A stretch of DNA of 64,000 bases, from positions 18,501-82,500 of the forward strand of contig AZLU01000011.1 in NCBI GenBank assembly GCA_002224055.1, in the 5' to 3' direction. Positions 11,662 to 22,982 of this stretch are shown here, piece after piece. The notes under the pieces were generated by a model. That model was not told the origin of the DNA, did no database searches, and was given only the letters and a program-made list of their open reading frames with translations. How positions within the stretch are numbered: position 1 is the first letter of the stretch; the number at the start of each line of letters is the position of its first letter. The DNA comes from Pezizomycotina sp. ARF18. Its lineage: Eukaryota > Ascomycota. Position numbers and translations under genes: made by a program.

Positions 11662-12623
11662 TTGGGTACCAAGCAGATACAAGCTAGATAGAAACATATG
11701 AAATCATGGATAAGCTTGATTATATACCGTACAATAAACTCCTCAGTTTCCATCATACTATTCAGGTAACACGAACTGTAGAAGTGGATAAACATGCTCC
11801 ACTACGATAGTAAGAGAAAACAAAGAAAAAGAAAAGTGGTATGAGCGTCCAACGGACTACATAATACCATTCCGATTTATTCGATCTTTGGTGGCCATCG
11901 AATCTATCAATAACCGAGTCAAATGACAGGAAATCGCCGTATCGAGAAACTATATAAAGACTGAGACCCGGACGTATTAATCAAATGAAGTACATGCAAG
12001 ATTTGGTATCATGTATCTAGCTATCTAGCATCAAGTCCACTTAATTCTCTGAGCCTATGAATAACAAGAACCCTTTACTACGCAATCACCATGACATAAA
12101 TTAAACTACAATTTGATAGTATTAGCCAATATAACGACGATCCAACGGTTATACTTACTCTTAATTACTTATGTTAAGCGTTATTCCTACATGTAGTTTC
12201 TATTTTGCTGTTTGAATGAATTTCCTTCTGTTATTTTTATATAGAATATTGGCTAGAAAAAAAAAAGAAAAAAGAAAAAAGAAATCAAAGAATTAAATCG
12301 AAGGAAATTCAATAAAATTACTTAGCGAATAAATATCAGCAGTAGAATACTCTAATTGACGTAGCAAATAACAGAACAATCAAATCGTCACTTTTTCTTA
12401 ATAAGTATTATATATATCTCTACTCCCGTATAACGTTCTTCATACGCTTTCCATACTCTACTCTTCCAGTTAAGCTCTATCACAAAATCAAACAAGAATC
12501 AAGTTTTCCGTCCTTTACCCCCAAGATCTGGTCGTCAACCATGCGTACCTCCTTCTTCCTGTTCGCAAGAAAACCTCCCACCCCCCTACGTCTTCTTCCT
12601 CCTCCAATAAACGTCCCCAGAAA
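11662..12623. other. AT-rich intergenic stretch
   Basis: It is AT-rich, with an interrupted A-run at about 12256-12283. No gene is seen. The last 150 bases are probably the promoter and leader of the coiled-coil gene that follows. Confidence 0.45.
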
Positions 12624-13419
12624 ATGGCCCGTTCTACTCTCTCTTCCTCCGCATCCTCCTCTAAACTCCCTCAACAGACTTGGTTCGAACAAATCACCGA
12701 AGAAAGCCCTGAAAAAACCCTTGAAAAAGTCCTCCAAGAGGGCCCTGACGTCAACGCGTCAGGACAACTCGTCGAAAGCGCTTCTCCGAAGCCTGAATTC
12801 CCACCGCCATGTTCGAAAGCGCGTCCCCGGAGCCTAACTTAACCACTAGCATCTTCGAAAGCGCGTCCCTGAGCCTCGAATTCCCCACCGCCATGTACGA
12901 AGAGCTCCGCCGCGGCTTCCGGTGCAGCGCGAACGCCCAGCGCAAAGACGTCGCGTACGATCAGCTCAAACTCATCAAGGACGTCCTTTCGAAAGCCGAA
13001 GCCGAAGCAGATGAAAACATGCGCGTGCAGAACATCATATCCGAACTTATCGAGGAGCACAAAGAGAAGCTCCGTGAAGCTGCTGCAAACAAGGACGCTT
13101 CTGCGTTTACGGAAATCAAGGAAACCATCTCGAAGCTAGAAGAAGAGCTGAACGGGTTCAAGCTGAGGGCGCTCGGTTACGGGGAAAAGCTGGGGGAATA
13201 CTACGACAAGGTCGATGATTTGAGAGGACGGCGTGGGAGTTTGCGGGTACGAACATGATGAAGGAAGTGGAAGATCCGCCCCCGAGGGTGATGGGCCCGC
13301 CGAAGAAACCTGCTCAGAGGAGGACGATCCAGAAGAAGATTCTTCCGAAGAGGATCACCTTTAAGCTTACTAGGCCGCCGGTTTCGAAATCAACGGCTGT
13401 CCAAGAACCAGGAGAATGA
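12624..13419 (+). pseudogene. coiled-coil protein with ESASPEP repeats, frameshifted
   Basis: It starts MARSTLSSSASSSKLPQQTW and has an acidic helix (EESPEKTLEKVLQEG). Three imperfect copies of an ESASPEPxFPTAM-like unit follow, and then a long coiled coil (KLIKDVLSKAEAEADENMRV; ISELIEEHKEKLREAA; ETISKLEEELNG). A basic tail (MGPPKKPAQRRTIQKK) ends TGA at about 13419. Two breaks: near 12800, where repeat 1 reads CCACC against CCCACC in repeat 3, and near 13222. Both behave as single-base losses. The repeat comparison shows the first directly, because the other copy keeps the frame. The product would be about 265 residues. The basic tail after a coiled coil suggests a nuclear or structural role; this is inference. 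Confidence 0.6.
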
Positions 13420-13799
13420 TACGGATGATAATCGACTGGTATTAAGGTGGAATAAAAGCTGCCAGTGGGCTTCATCAAACATATAGGTTCGTGGAGCTTT
13501 TGGTTTTCTCTCGCACAGCTACCTACATTCTGAATTCGCTCACCGCTCCGGGTTCCAGTCACCAGGCTATATAACCGCTAACATTCTGCATTTTATCACA
13601 GCATATCTTATTAAACCTCTCCCCAAGAAGATCTAAAAAAATTTTTTAAATAGGTCACGGTCCCAGAGAACGTTAGTCTATAGTATATTTTAGCATCGGA
13701 TAAAGGGAAAGAAAAAAAAAAAAACAATAATGATCAGGATCAAATTAGGACGGTTCAGGAAAAATACGTTTAAATTGCTCTACTTGAGTAATCAATCAT

Positions 13800-14955
13800 C
13801 GAGTTTGAGTGCTTCATATATCGGAACCTGTCGTGATGTTCGCCTGGAAGACTCTGTTTGTCGAGTGTTTCTGAAGTGCTCTGTGCTGAATTCTACGCCA
13901 AGTTGAAGAATAGTGGTCACGGTCCACTCGCACCTGTGTTTGGAGAGGTGGTTTCGAAATCGTCTCCGGCCAACTACCAAAAATATATCGCGCTCGCCAA
14001 TAGTTCAAAGTCTACCTCAATCGAAATTTTAGAAGCCGAGTTTAAGTCTTTACTAATCAAGCGCATTAATCTGGCGGCACGGAGTTTAAGTATGATATCC
14101 CCGGGCGGCTCGCCGGCGGCCAATCACAGCGGTCCGAATGTGGACCGGCACGCGTTCTGAGATCCAGATGTCTCGGGAGCCTCCTCCGAAGTCAACATCT
14201 CAGTTTGACAGCCTACTGTCTCTAATCTCCACATCATGATGTTGATCCGGAACGCCAATTTACGTATGGTCACGCTCTATGATGGGCCCATCGCGAGCCT
14301 TATAATTCACGGAGAAATGATCAGCAATCGGGTTGATGTTCCCGCTTTGTCTCCACAGATCAGCTCAAATCAGTGCAGTTTCTGGCATTCTCGTCCGGCT
14401 TAAGGCTGGAGAGCACTGGCACCGAACGAAAAAGTGCGATAACATGGACGCGTTCACAACGTGTGCTGAAGATCATCAAGGAAGTAATCCTCGTGCTTTC
14501 TCCGATTTTTAAGTTATAAACCAAAACTATGGTATTTGTTGCCATGTGTTAACCCGGATTTATATCTCCACGTTTTTCTTATCAACATGTTGTAATAATT
14601 GTCTATCTTATGAGGAACTATAAGCACATGCGCTTCCGGCATATGAAATCCCTTCCTTACCAGGATCGTATATGCAAACTGCGAGTAAGCTTCGGAAGGC
14701 TTACTTCGCCGTTTACTCTCGTATCGAACAAAATGTTGAGAGGGAATCGCGAATGAAAATGCGATTAGGAAAGACGTTTTGTTGAAACACCTGCAAGCAC
14801 GACATCGCCATATCGCGGGCAAATGGAATATGGATGACCAGTCCCAGTCACAGTCCTGGGACCCCGGCCTCGACCAAGGGCCTGCAAGTGAACTCCGCCG
14901 TCTGAAGATGCACTCCTCTCTAACGAGCCAATCTCTCCTCAAATTTGCAAATTAA
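13800..14955 (+). pseudogene. unrecognised gene, several in-frame stops
   Basis: Protein-like segments follow each other on the plus strand: EVLCAEFYAKLKNSGHGPLA and SIEILEAEFKSLLIKRI (13858-14157); after a TGA in the same frame DPDVSGASSEVNISV; after a second TGA, HIMMLIRNANLRMVTLYDGP and IASLIIHGEMISNRVDVPAL; then, one frame over, DQLKSVQFLAFSSGLRLEST and RSQRVLKIIKEVILVLSPIF. A last block (SKLRKAYFAVYSRIEQNVER and, shifted, DVLLKHLQARHRHIAGKWNM) ends TAA near 14955. The two TGAs would be CGA or TGG before a C-to-T or G-to-A change. The domain is not recognised. The last block could be a separate gene. Confidence 0.45.
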
Positions 14956-15416
14956 ACAATTCATATTATTACCTCTTCCACTTGGCTTCTCGAAGAATAA
15001 CTGCCCTTCGTTTGCCACGTATGGCGGGGTGATATCGTAAGCAGTAACGTTACACTGTCAAAATATCCGCGTGCGGTCGGATCCGCCGTTTGTTTTGCCC
15101 TTGTTGCCTGGCTTACACCGGTCTTGGTAATAGTCTTGGTAAGTATTCTTTCTTTCTTTTCCTTGTTCAAATTTAACTTATCTTACTTATCAAGAACCCT
15201 GGCCTTCCCTCCCTTGAACCTTGAAGATTGCATAGCCATTCCCCTTCCCTGTAGCTTTTTCTAGTGTTTTGGTTTTACAACAGTAGCCTCCTTCCGAGAT
15301 GGAAAAACAGGCGAGATTTCATTCAGTAACTGATTAAATTTTTAACAAAGGGAATTGGGAAAAACACAATTTCTTTTTCAAACCCTGAATATTCACGATT
15401 TGAACTAGGAATTGCC
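14956..15416. other. intergenic, nothing recognised
   Basis: Mixed composition between two convergent remnants. No gene or repeat seen. Confidence 0.45.
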
Positions 15417-15783
15417 TCAAGCACGTTTTTTTTCTTTTCTATATTTTCTCATGATACTTCTCGAAACCTCCGGGGTCTCGATTTCGATCAGCGTTCTAAA
15501 AATTTCCTTGAGTGCTTCCCACGGCTTTCGGAATAATGCACAGGCAGCCAGTATGGCAAGGATTTCAGCTTTTCCAAGTTTCTCGTCATTGGAAACCGGT
15601 TGGAGTCTCCGCGCGAAAAAAAAACCAAATACTCCTGGATCTAGAACTATTTTTGACAAATCCCGAGTGGGGTTCCCAGCGTTTCATTCGTCCATCTATC
15701 TGAAGCCGAAAGAGGAGAATTTGAAAATCCGAACCCGTATCTGACGTGAGCGCTTTCGCAAGTCTTTCAGTTGAGATCTGCAT
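15417..15783 (-). pseudogene. unrecognised basic helical protein, one frame break
   Basis: It starts MQISTERLAKALTSDTGSDF and continues LLFRLQIDGRMKRWEPHSGF. A one-base frame change near 15655 leads to LDPGVFGFFFARRLQP, KLGKAEILAILAACALFRKP and WEALKEIFRTLIEIETPEVS, with a very basic end (RKYRKEKKRA) and a stop at 15417. Joined length is about 122 residues. The C-terminal 80 residues are free of stops and well patterned, which favours a real gene over the opposite strand. Family unknown. Confidence 0.45.
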
Positions 15784-16592
15784 GTCGCCCCACAGAGCAA
15801 CTAGCGCTGGCGATCGTTCTTATGTCTCTCGTCGTTTTCGTGCGATAAAAGAGCGGAAACCAGGGATAAGTCTTTTTACTCTCCCTCGTGAAAAAAATGA
15901 GAAGTGAGAAAAATAGTGGAGAGTCTGAGGCCCTCGGTGTTACCATACTAGTAGCCCAACTGAAATTCTCTGATATACGGAAAACAGCGTTTGGTCCCCG
16001 TCGAAAGTGTCTGATTCTGCTTCGCCAGCGCCTGCTTATTCTAGGCGCTGTCGCCGCTGCAAGAACGGGAAGGTTCGAAACTGATAGTCACTCTTGCTTC
16101 TTTTTGCCAAGATGGACACTTTAGAGAAGGGAGGCAAAGTAAATCGTGTCGTGTAACTGCCGGCAGGTGAACCAAACCAATGCCAATTTTTTAACCTCCA
16201 CGCTTTAGCGGACAATTGCCATTCGTTCCCCCAGAAAAGATTAAGTGCTGACAGACGCATGGTGACCAAGTCTGGGATAATCGTTAGGGGGGAAGAAAGA
16301 AGAAAGAAGAAAGAAGGGGGGGGAAAGAATGAGTGATCGTCGGGAAATCTCAGCTCCCAACAGGGGATACCGTAGAAACTTCACACCCTGCGACGGGATA
16401 TTTTTTGTTCTTTGTACGAAAGAGTTATTCCGCTTAAGGGGGTCTTTCTTCGAAAAGTTATCTGTGTGTTGTTTTGGAAGCCTTGCGAGAGAGGGATATC
16501 GGAAGCACTTTAATTGGCTATCGAATCTATACTGAGGAGGTGCGTCTGCTTTCAGAGCGTATGTATTCCGGATTTAAACTGGTGAAAGTTCT
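15784..16592. other. intergenic, purine-rich block
   Basis: It contains a GAAAGAA-type purine tract with a G-run (16289-16327). No protein-like frame is supported. It lies upstream of the transporter gene. Confidence 0.4.
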
Positions 16593-16638
16593 TGATAAGG
16601 GATAGGGATATAGAAAGAAGAAAGAGGGTATTTAAATA
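16593..16638 (+). promoter_or_regulatory. GATA sites and TATA-like box of the MFS gene
   Basis: TGATAAGGGATAGGGATA holds two or three GATA cores. A TATTTAAATA element follows 30 bases later, about 290 bases before the transporter start codon. Dal5-type permeases are commonly under nitrogen-control GATA factors (AreA/Nit2 class), so the placement is suggestive. Single GATA cores are frequent by chance. Confidence 0.35.
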
Positions 16639-16925
16639 AGAGACAACCCAATTTCCAGATTTCTGGGTCTGAATAGTTTTGAGCAAAGCTTAAAGAAGAG
16701 GATTTTCGATTCTGAGGTTGAAAGTTTCAGTAAAAAGTTCAGAAGAGACCATAAAAGAGGCGGGTTCCCACCCTTTTCTTATAGATATCTAGCTCCGCGG
16801 AGAAAGGTACATACAAAACGAACTTTCGACACTGGTTGTTAGGTTCCTGCATTCCGTCCCTTATTCGACCCTGTTTCTTGAAACACGAAAGTATTACACG
16901 CGAACCTTACATAGCGACACACGGC

Positions 16926-18548
16926 ATGGAAACGCCACCCGCCGAAGCCAAGAGCCAGTATGGCTACGCTTCCGATGACGATGCACAGGCTGCTGCGTCG
17001 CCGCCGCGGCCCGCGCCAAAATCGGGTTAGATCCGGCCAAGGAAGCGAAACTGCTACGGAAGTTAGATCTTCATGTACGTTAATATTCCATATTTTATTG
17101 CTTTTTATAAACAAAGGCAGAGAGTTGTGTAATGGAACAGAATAACAATTTCGGCAGTTGTGTTTTCGCGATGAGACTTTGTTCCTCGCTAATATGAGAT
17201 TTCTTGCAGATCATTCCTCTCGTCATGTTTCTCTACTGCTGTTCCTTCCTCGACAGAGTAAATATCGGTAACGCTCGTCTTTTTGGCCTGGAAAAGAATT
17301 GAAGATGAAGGGCAACGACTATCAGATGGCTGTTTCCATCCTCTTCGTCACATACCTTACCTTCGAGGTCCCGTCCAACCTGGTGCTTAAGAAGTTTACG
17401 CCGTCGCGGTGGATCGCCTTCATCGCGGTCTCATGGGGTATTGTAGCAACGCTCGTCGGCCTCGTCCAATCATTCGGAGGTCTTATCGCCGTCCGTCTCG
17501 TCCTCGGCGTATTCGAAGCCGGATTATTCCCCGGAATAACGATGTACCTCACCTTCTTTTACACACGAAAGGAGCTTGCTCTTCGCTTCTCGTTCTTTTT
17601 CACATCCGCCGCCATCGCCGGTGCCTTCGGCGGTTTACTTGCCTACGGAATCGCGCACATGGACGGCCTGCAGGGCATGCGCGCCTGGCGCTGGATCTTC
17701 ATCATCGAAGGAATGCCGACCGTCATCGCCGGTGTTCTCGCGTACTTCTTCCTCGCTGATTCGCCCGAAACCGCGTACTACCTGACCGAAGAGGAACGCG
17801 AGCTCGTGTGCCTCCGCCTCCGCTTCCAGCACGGTGACGTCGAAACCAACGAGGAATTTCGCAAGGAGACTCCAAAGCCGCCCTCAAGGACTGGAAGGTT
17901 TGGCTCACGGGTATCCTGCAGTTCGGTTTCTTTTCCATGCTGTACGGCTACTCCGTCTTCCTCCCCACCATCATCAAGGGTCTGGGCAAGTGGTCTGCGA
18001 CGGAGATCCAAGGCCTTACCGTCCCCTGCTATGCCTCGGCGCCATCACGTACATCACCGTCAGCTTCTTATCCGATAAATATCAATTGCGAGGCGTGCCG
18101 ACTGTAATCTTCGCGTCCGTATCATGCATCGGATACATTATCCTCCTCTCTCCCGCACCGCACGCGGCACACTACTTCGGCTGCTTCCTCGTCGCTATGG
18201 GATTGTACGTCGCCGCCGGCATCCCGGTCTCGTGGAACAGCCAGAACTACCGCGCTACGGCAAGAGGACCACCGCGAGTGGTATTCAAATTGCTTTGGCG
18301 AACTCTTCTGGTATCGCCGCGCCGTTCTTCTACCCCACGAATGGAGCCCCGAGGTTCATCATGGACACGCCACTACGCTGTCGCTTGTTCTGTTCGCAGC
18401 GACGGGTTACGGCCTCTTGAGTCTGTATTATAAAAATGAGAACAAGAAGAGGGACGAAGGACTGAGGGATCATCTGATCGCTGGAAAGACGAGGAAGGAG
18501 ATCGAGGAGATGGGAGACGATTCGCCGACCTATAGATATGTTTACTAA
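16926..18548 (+). pseudogene. MFS transporter, allantoate permease (Dal5) type, frameshifted
   Basis: A 12-TM major facilitator of the anion:cation symporter group, which imports organic anions such as allantoate, nicotinate or related acids through the plasma membrane. Exon 1 is cytosolic (IGLDPAKEAKLLRKLDLH). A GT-AG intron (17076-17210) is followed by IPLVMFLYCCSFLDRVNIGN, with the DRVNIGNAR motif typical of this group, and KGNDYQMAVSILFVTYLTFE. The central TMs are intact (ITMYLTFFYTRKELALRFSF; WRWIFIIEGMPTVIAGVLAY). After the loop, WKVWLTGILQFGFFSMLYGY, ALANSSGIAAPFFYP and a Lys/Glu-rich tail end TAA at 18548. Six frame corrections are needed (near 16985, 17298, 17870, 18030, 18255 and 18362). 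Each behaves as one missing base, mostly in C or G pairs, and no other stop appears. This pattern fits sequencing error at least as well as decay. Confidence 0.9.
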
Positions 18549-19064
18549 GGGCGGAACACATCGCGAAAATTTACTTCGTATAATCAATCGCTTAAGAAGT
18601 TTCTGAGTCATTAAGTCTAAAATATCAGTGGCCTAATACTATGAGCTTAGTACATAACTTAAATAATACATTCGTAATCAAAAAGTCGTAATCAAAAAGC
18701 ATCATTCTTCCTTTACCGCCAAATGCTCTCTTCTTAAAACAGACGGGCACATAAAGTCATGATCGTGATCTTCCACCTAATTTACATTGGTAAATTGCGG
18801 TTTTGAGTCCAGTATCAATCTAGTATCAATCTGAAAGTTTTTGCTTGTGATATTAGGCAAGGCGTGCTATGAATTCAAAGCTGGAACAAAATACAATAGA
18901 CGAAATACATCTAGGTTTAAAGAAAAGATGCGCTAATATCCAGCTAGCCTGTAAACAATGGCAGGACAACACGTAAATCTAACTACCGTTCCGAGAGCCC
19001 GCGCGGTTCAGACAATGCCTCTTATTTCGACTTCCCCAAACATTCAGCCACTGCAGCTACCTGT
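18549..19064. other. intergenic between convergent genes
   Basis: This is the 3' flank of the transporter and of the minus-strand F-box gene. It contains a short duplicated 'aatcaaaaag' (about 18675-18700). No gene. Confidence 0.5.
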
Positions 19065-20195
19065 TTAACTATTTCTTTTTTTAAGTATATTTGCAACAAC
19101 GCCGTAGCCATCGTCCACGTCGAGAGGGAATTTCCCAAACACTACTCCCTCGGGGCCAATAGAGAAACGAGTTTGACGAACGTCTATACAAATCCAACAA
19201 CTTTTACCGCTGCATCTAGCGTCAAACGTGAGGCCTCTAGTTAAGGCATTAATACCTCCCTCGCCAGCGAACTCTTTTAGCTTAGGACACTTTTGGAAAC
19301 AGCCTCTCAAAGCGGATTCAATTTCCCTGGTGATATTGTGTTGCTCAGCTACTGCTGCGACTGCGACCTCGAGCGACGTGACGTCAGCGAGAGGCATTAG
19401 ACAAGTTTCCATGACGTCGCACCCCGTACGCATCGGGTCATCAATTGCAATAAGCTTGATATGTGTATTGATATTCTTTCGTGCGCCTAGCTTGCAAATG
19501 GCTTTGAGGAGAGAGGCAACATCGTCCATGTTCGCCCCGACAACGGGCGCGGATACGTCAACGCATCGCAGGCGTGGCATAACATCGAAGATTCTCGGTA
19601 GGGCGTGCTTTGTGAAATTTTCCTGTGCGCGCGTAGATAGTCGGAGAAGTGAGCAGAGCACATATTCCTCGAGGTTGTGTCGAGAGATATCTTGATGTTA
19701 AGGTCACGGACCGTTGATAATGTCTCGGGAAGTTCGCCGTCTACGACAGGCGGTAGAAGAGCACCTTCGGCGTCGGATTTTTTGAATCTCGCCCTGAACT
19801 TATCTTTGCCATTCTGGATCGAAGCTTCCACTTTCTTGCGGAAGGTGGGCGTGGGATGCGCAGAACCAGTTTTCTTTGCATCCTCCAATTTGGTAGCCTG
19901 TTGGCATGTTAAATTACCATCTAAACCCGACTTTTCGCTACAAAAGAGATATCCCGCCGTATTTATGTGTGTAATGTAGCCGTGGATACCGCAACGCCCT
20001 TGTTTAATTCCATAACCTAGGTCGATGCTCTGTAGCTTGAGGATAGCATCATGTTGAAACTGGGAGGCAATGACGGCGTTAAAGCGCCGGGAGACAAGAC
20101 GAAGCTCCCTATAGCTTTTTATCTCTAGTGCTTTTGATTCGGTCTAGATATCCAGGAATAGCTCATTAGGAAGGGATTCAAATTTTGAATTTCCG
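19065..20195 (-). pseudogene. F-box protein (separate family C) with stop in the F-box
   Basis: The N-terminus reads FESLPNELFLDI, then TAG (20144-20146), then TESKALEIKSYRELRLVSRR and FNAVIASQFQHDAILKLQ. This is an F-box with a stop where Trp or Gln is expected. The same frame runs on through a linker (FCSEKSGLDGNLTCQQ, KKVEASIQNGKDKFRARF) to about 19690. A one-base shift then leads to EEYVLCSLLRLSTRAQENF, the LRR-like PRIFDVMPRLRCVDVSAPVV, and RGCFQKCPKLKEFAGEGGIN, ending TAA. Full length is about 375 residues. It lacks the family-B signatures, so it is a different F-box gene. It would act as an SCF adaptor if intact. TGG to TAG is a RIP-type change. Confidence 0.7.
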
Positions 20196-21473
20196 TTGAC
20201 TTTGGGTGCACGAATTCGGATATATTTCTGCGTTTTGGCATCCTCCGCATGGTATTTTGGCTGCCATCTGCCTTGCGAAATTGTAGAGACATTGCGAAAT
20301 ATTTGGCGAGTTGTTTTCTCTGACTTTGATTTCCCAGCAGTCGGATTTAGCCTGTGTATATATACCTATCTCCCGCGGATTTCTCAAGCGCGGGTTTTTC
20401 TACATGGCGACTCAAAGCAGCTCACAAAGTTGGTTTTGTTCAGCTGAAGATTAGTCAAATCGTCGTGATTGACCTATTTGCCTGTCAGCCTCATCCGCAC
20501 TTCAGTTATTCTGAAGCGGGTATTATTATTGGCGATGCAATTTCTATAACCAGAAAAAAAAAAAAAAAAAGACTTTTATCATGAAACTCTTGCAGACATA
20601 CCATTACCAACATTTTACAACAAGTATTTGCCCACAAGAGAAGTGTTTCTTGATTTTGATTTGCTAACCCTTACTGTAAGAGGTGACTGAATTTTTCATA
20701 CATAGAAGGAAAGAAAATGAGGAAAGGCAGACCAGAAGACTTTGTTACAGCTTATCTTCCACATTGCATCAAAAGCTATGTGCACAGTATGAGGGCCCAA
20801 ATGGGACGTTTATTAGAAGGCGGCGGAGTTGGCGTATTGGCCATCCTTTTGATGGCATCTTTACCTTGAACTCTGGCCAGAAAAAGAAAGGAAGCCTGGT
20901 TAACCAAGAACCCGATGCTCTGTCAGTTAGCTTCCGGACGAAACGTTTAAGGCTAGGGCTGGCTACAATCGTGACTGCTGCTAGCACTGGCGGTTAAAGG
21001 TCTGTCAGGCTAAACAAAGCCTACGAAAATTATGCGTTTTCGAGAAAAAATGCATTACCAGGTATGGATATCTTGCAATTTGCTATACTTGCGATTCTTT
21101 CCTCGTAGTACAAGATCGCATGAATCCCGCTAAATTCGTTCCTATGACTATAGTCCCACAGGATTTCGGTGTATATCAAAAGGATTGGCTGGGGCATTGC
21201 AATGGCTGGAGTCCAACAGATATCCGTTGAAAGATTTATCCGGATAATAAAACGCCTCTCTTTTACTGAGTTTTAGCGCCCCATATTAAATTTGGTAGAT
21301 GATAGCATCTATTCACTAGATTTAGAATACATTTTTGCTAGGGGTTGATATGTTCAGAAGTAGCCCAAGTTTACGGACATAGTCGGAGCGATTCTCATGG
21401 AAATAATACTAATTACCTCACAAGCAAATAAAAAGGCTAAGCCTCCCGGGGAACCCGGAACGCTGGATGGCAA
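20196..21473. other. intergenic, no supported gene
   Basis: An A-run lies at about 20553-20570. A 104-residue open frame at 20683-20997 (+) has no recognisable features and a matching opposite-strand frame, so I leave it uncalled. The last 80 bases may hold the unfound first exon of the following family-B gene. Confidence 0.4.
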
Positions 21474-22982
21474 ATGGGTTTGATTCTTTCGAATATCAAC
21501 CATAGTATTCTTGCAATTGACTATCATTTTGAATCTGTTTATGCGTCCTCGGTCCCTAAATTAGAAGATATAGCCCCGGCTATAGCCTACGTATCATTTA
21601 GGATCTGCATCTTCATGTGCGCTTCCAACGAGGCAGACCGTCGCCTAAGGGCGACAAGTTATGATGCCTTGATTGGCCTTAGGTTTCCAGCAATTTTGGC
21701 GTAAAAAAAGACACCAACTATCGTGGCCCCACCCGAGGAATCAACCTATACCGACTGCGACTCAGTTGAGCTTCCTGGACTGCATGGTAGCCAACGCTAA
21801 AATCCCCAAGCGATGTTTTCGCTGGAACTACATGCCCCCGGGGGGATTACGACTAGATAGAAAGGATAAGCTGATTCTGGGCGATTGCACTTGCCCGAAT
21901 CCGGTTTTGGATCGATATTCAACCGGGTGCGCTGAAAGTGTATGGCTTCCCCGGAGCGGTGGGTTGTCATTACTCAATTCCGGCACACCGTTCATACACG
22001 ATACAGAAGCAAACTTTCAGAAGTGGGTCAAGGCAATAAAATCACGGTAAGGAAAACCCAGCTCCCGGGGTGGGCACCGGAGATTTACTACAATGAATGC
22101 TCGGCAACCCTATCCGCTATCCATTCATGGTCAACACAAGTTTCTCTTGCCAGGCGTCTTCATGAATGTTTTATGGATATCACAGCCTGGATTCTGTTAC
22201 CTTTCAGTGCAACCGCAAGCACAAGAGCCGTTCGTTTATGGAATGCCGTTTTTTTTTTGGGGGCTTTTTCTAGAAGCGTGAACTTTAATCACACGGCGAT
22301 ACTCACTTCTATCGTAAGATACCAGCTTTCTTCTCTCCATTTCCCGAATTTGTCAGCTGCCAAGCTACACACCTCAGACCTTGAAAGGATATCAACTTTC
22401 TGGAATTCTGAATACTCAGCTAGTTGTAAAGAAACGGAGCGATACCTGACAAGTCTCAAAGAAATCTATATCAGCTCCAACGATGCTTTTGGCGATGCGC
22501 AGAAGGGTTCGACAAGATTTCAGACCATGAGCATTTTGGAACTGTGGTTAAATCGTTTCGAGAATTTAAAGAAGCTTGAAATCCATCAATCGGGACTAGA
22601 TGCCGCCTTCGGGTTACGCATCTTACAAATCTTTGCGTCTCGAGAACTGGGCTTCGATTATATACGCTTCAAGGATAACTTGTCCGGCTTCATCCGGGAA
22701 CAGGAAAAGCTTCGTCAGCTTACTATTACCCGGTTTTCAATCTCTCCAGATTGCGATGATACATGGGGGAATGTTTTCGAAGTTTGTGTCGGTCTGCGAT
22801 ATTTAATCTCGGTTCAATTTAAAGGATTATATTACGTCGGCGGACACGATATGGCGAGCCATGTGATCTGTACGCCCCACGAAGCGGACAAGGAAAGTCT
22901 GTCCCAGATGATTGAGAAATTTCAAGGAATTGTTGATCCGAGGCTGTGTTGGTCATTCAGTGTCTGTACAAATCGTCGTTGA
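21474..22982 (+). pseudogene. long F-box/LRR-like family B, copy B1
   Basis: The front part (SNINHSILAIDYH, LEDIAPAIAYVSFRICIF) matches the post-F-box region of the best copy, B9 (IGPYIKNLRLLLY). The middle is disturbed (stop in an A-run near 21704 and frame changes to about 22180). The C-terminal 270 residues are open: SIVRYQLSSLHFPNLSAAKL, SILELWLNRFENLKKLEIH with the family's Trp, WGNVFEVCVGL, LYYVGGHDMASHVICTPHEA and DKESLSQMIEKF. The role by family is an SCF substrate adaptor with an LRR-like binding domain. The F-box exon (LPxEILLQ) was not found, so this copy is 5'-incomplete or its first exon lies undetected upstream. Confidence 0.7.

Noticed and set aside
14514-14942. 142-residue minus-strand frame
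   Set aside because: The plus strand gives better-patterned coding segments over the same stretch; the minus frame is Arg/Ser/Cys-rich.
14640-14955. Possible retroelement gag-like block
   Set aside because: No zinc knuckle, protease or reverse-transcriptase motif and no long terminal repeats are seen nearby.
16040-16085. CRRCKNGKVR, resembling the start of a Zn2Cys6 binuclear cluster
   Set aside because: The Cys spacing is wrong for the cluster, a stop follows at once, and no further Cys or linker is found in any frame.
21673-22050. 125-residue open frame overlapping copy B1
   Set aside because: It overlaps the family-B reading, has no domain and is Arg/Pro/Trp-rich, as expected of a shadow frame.
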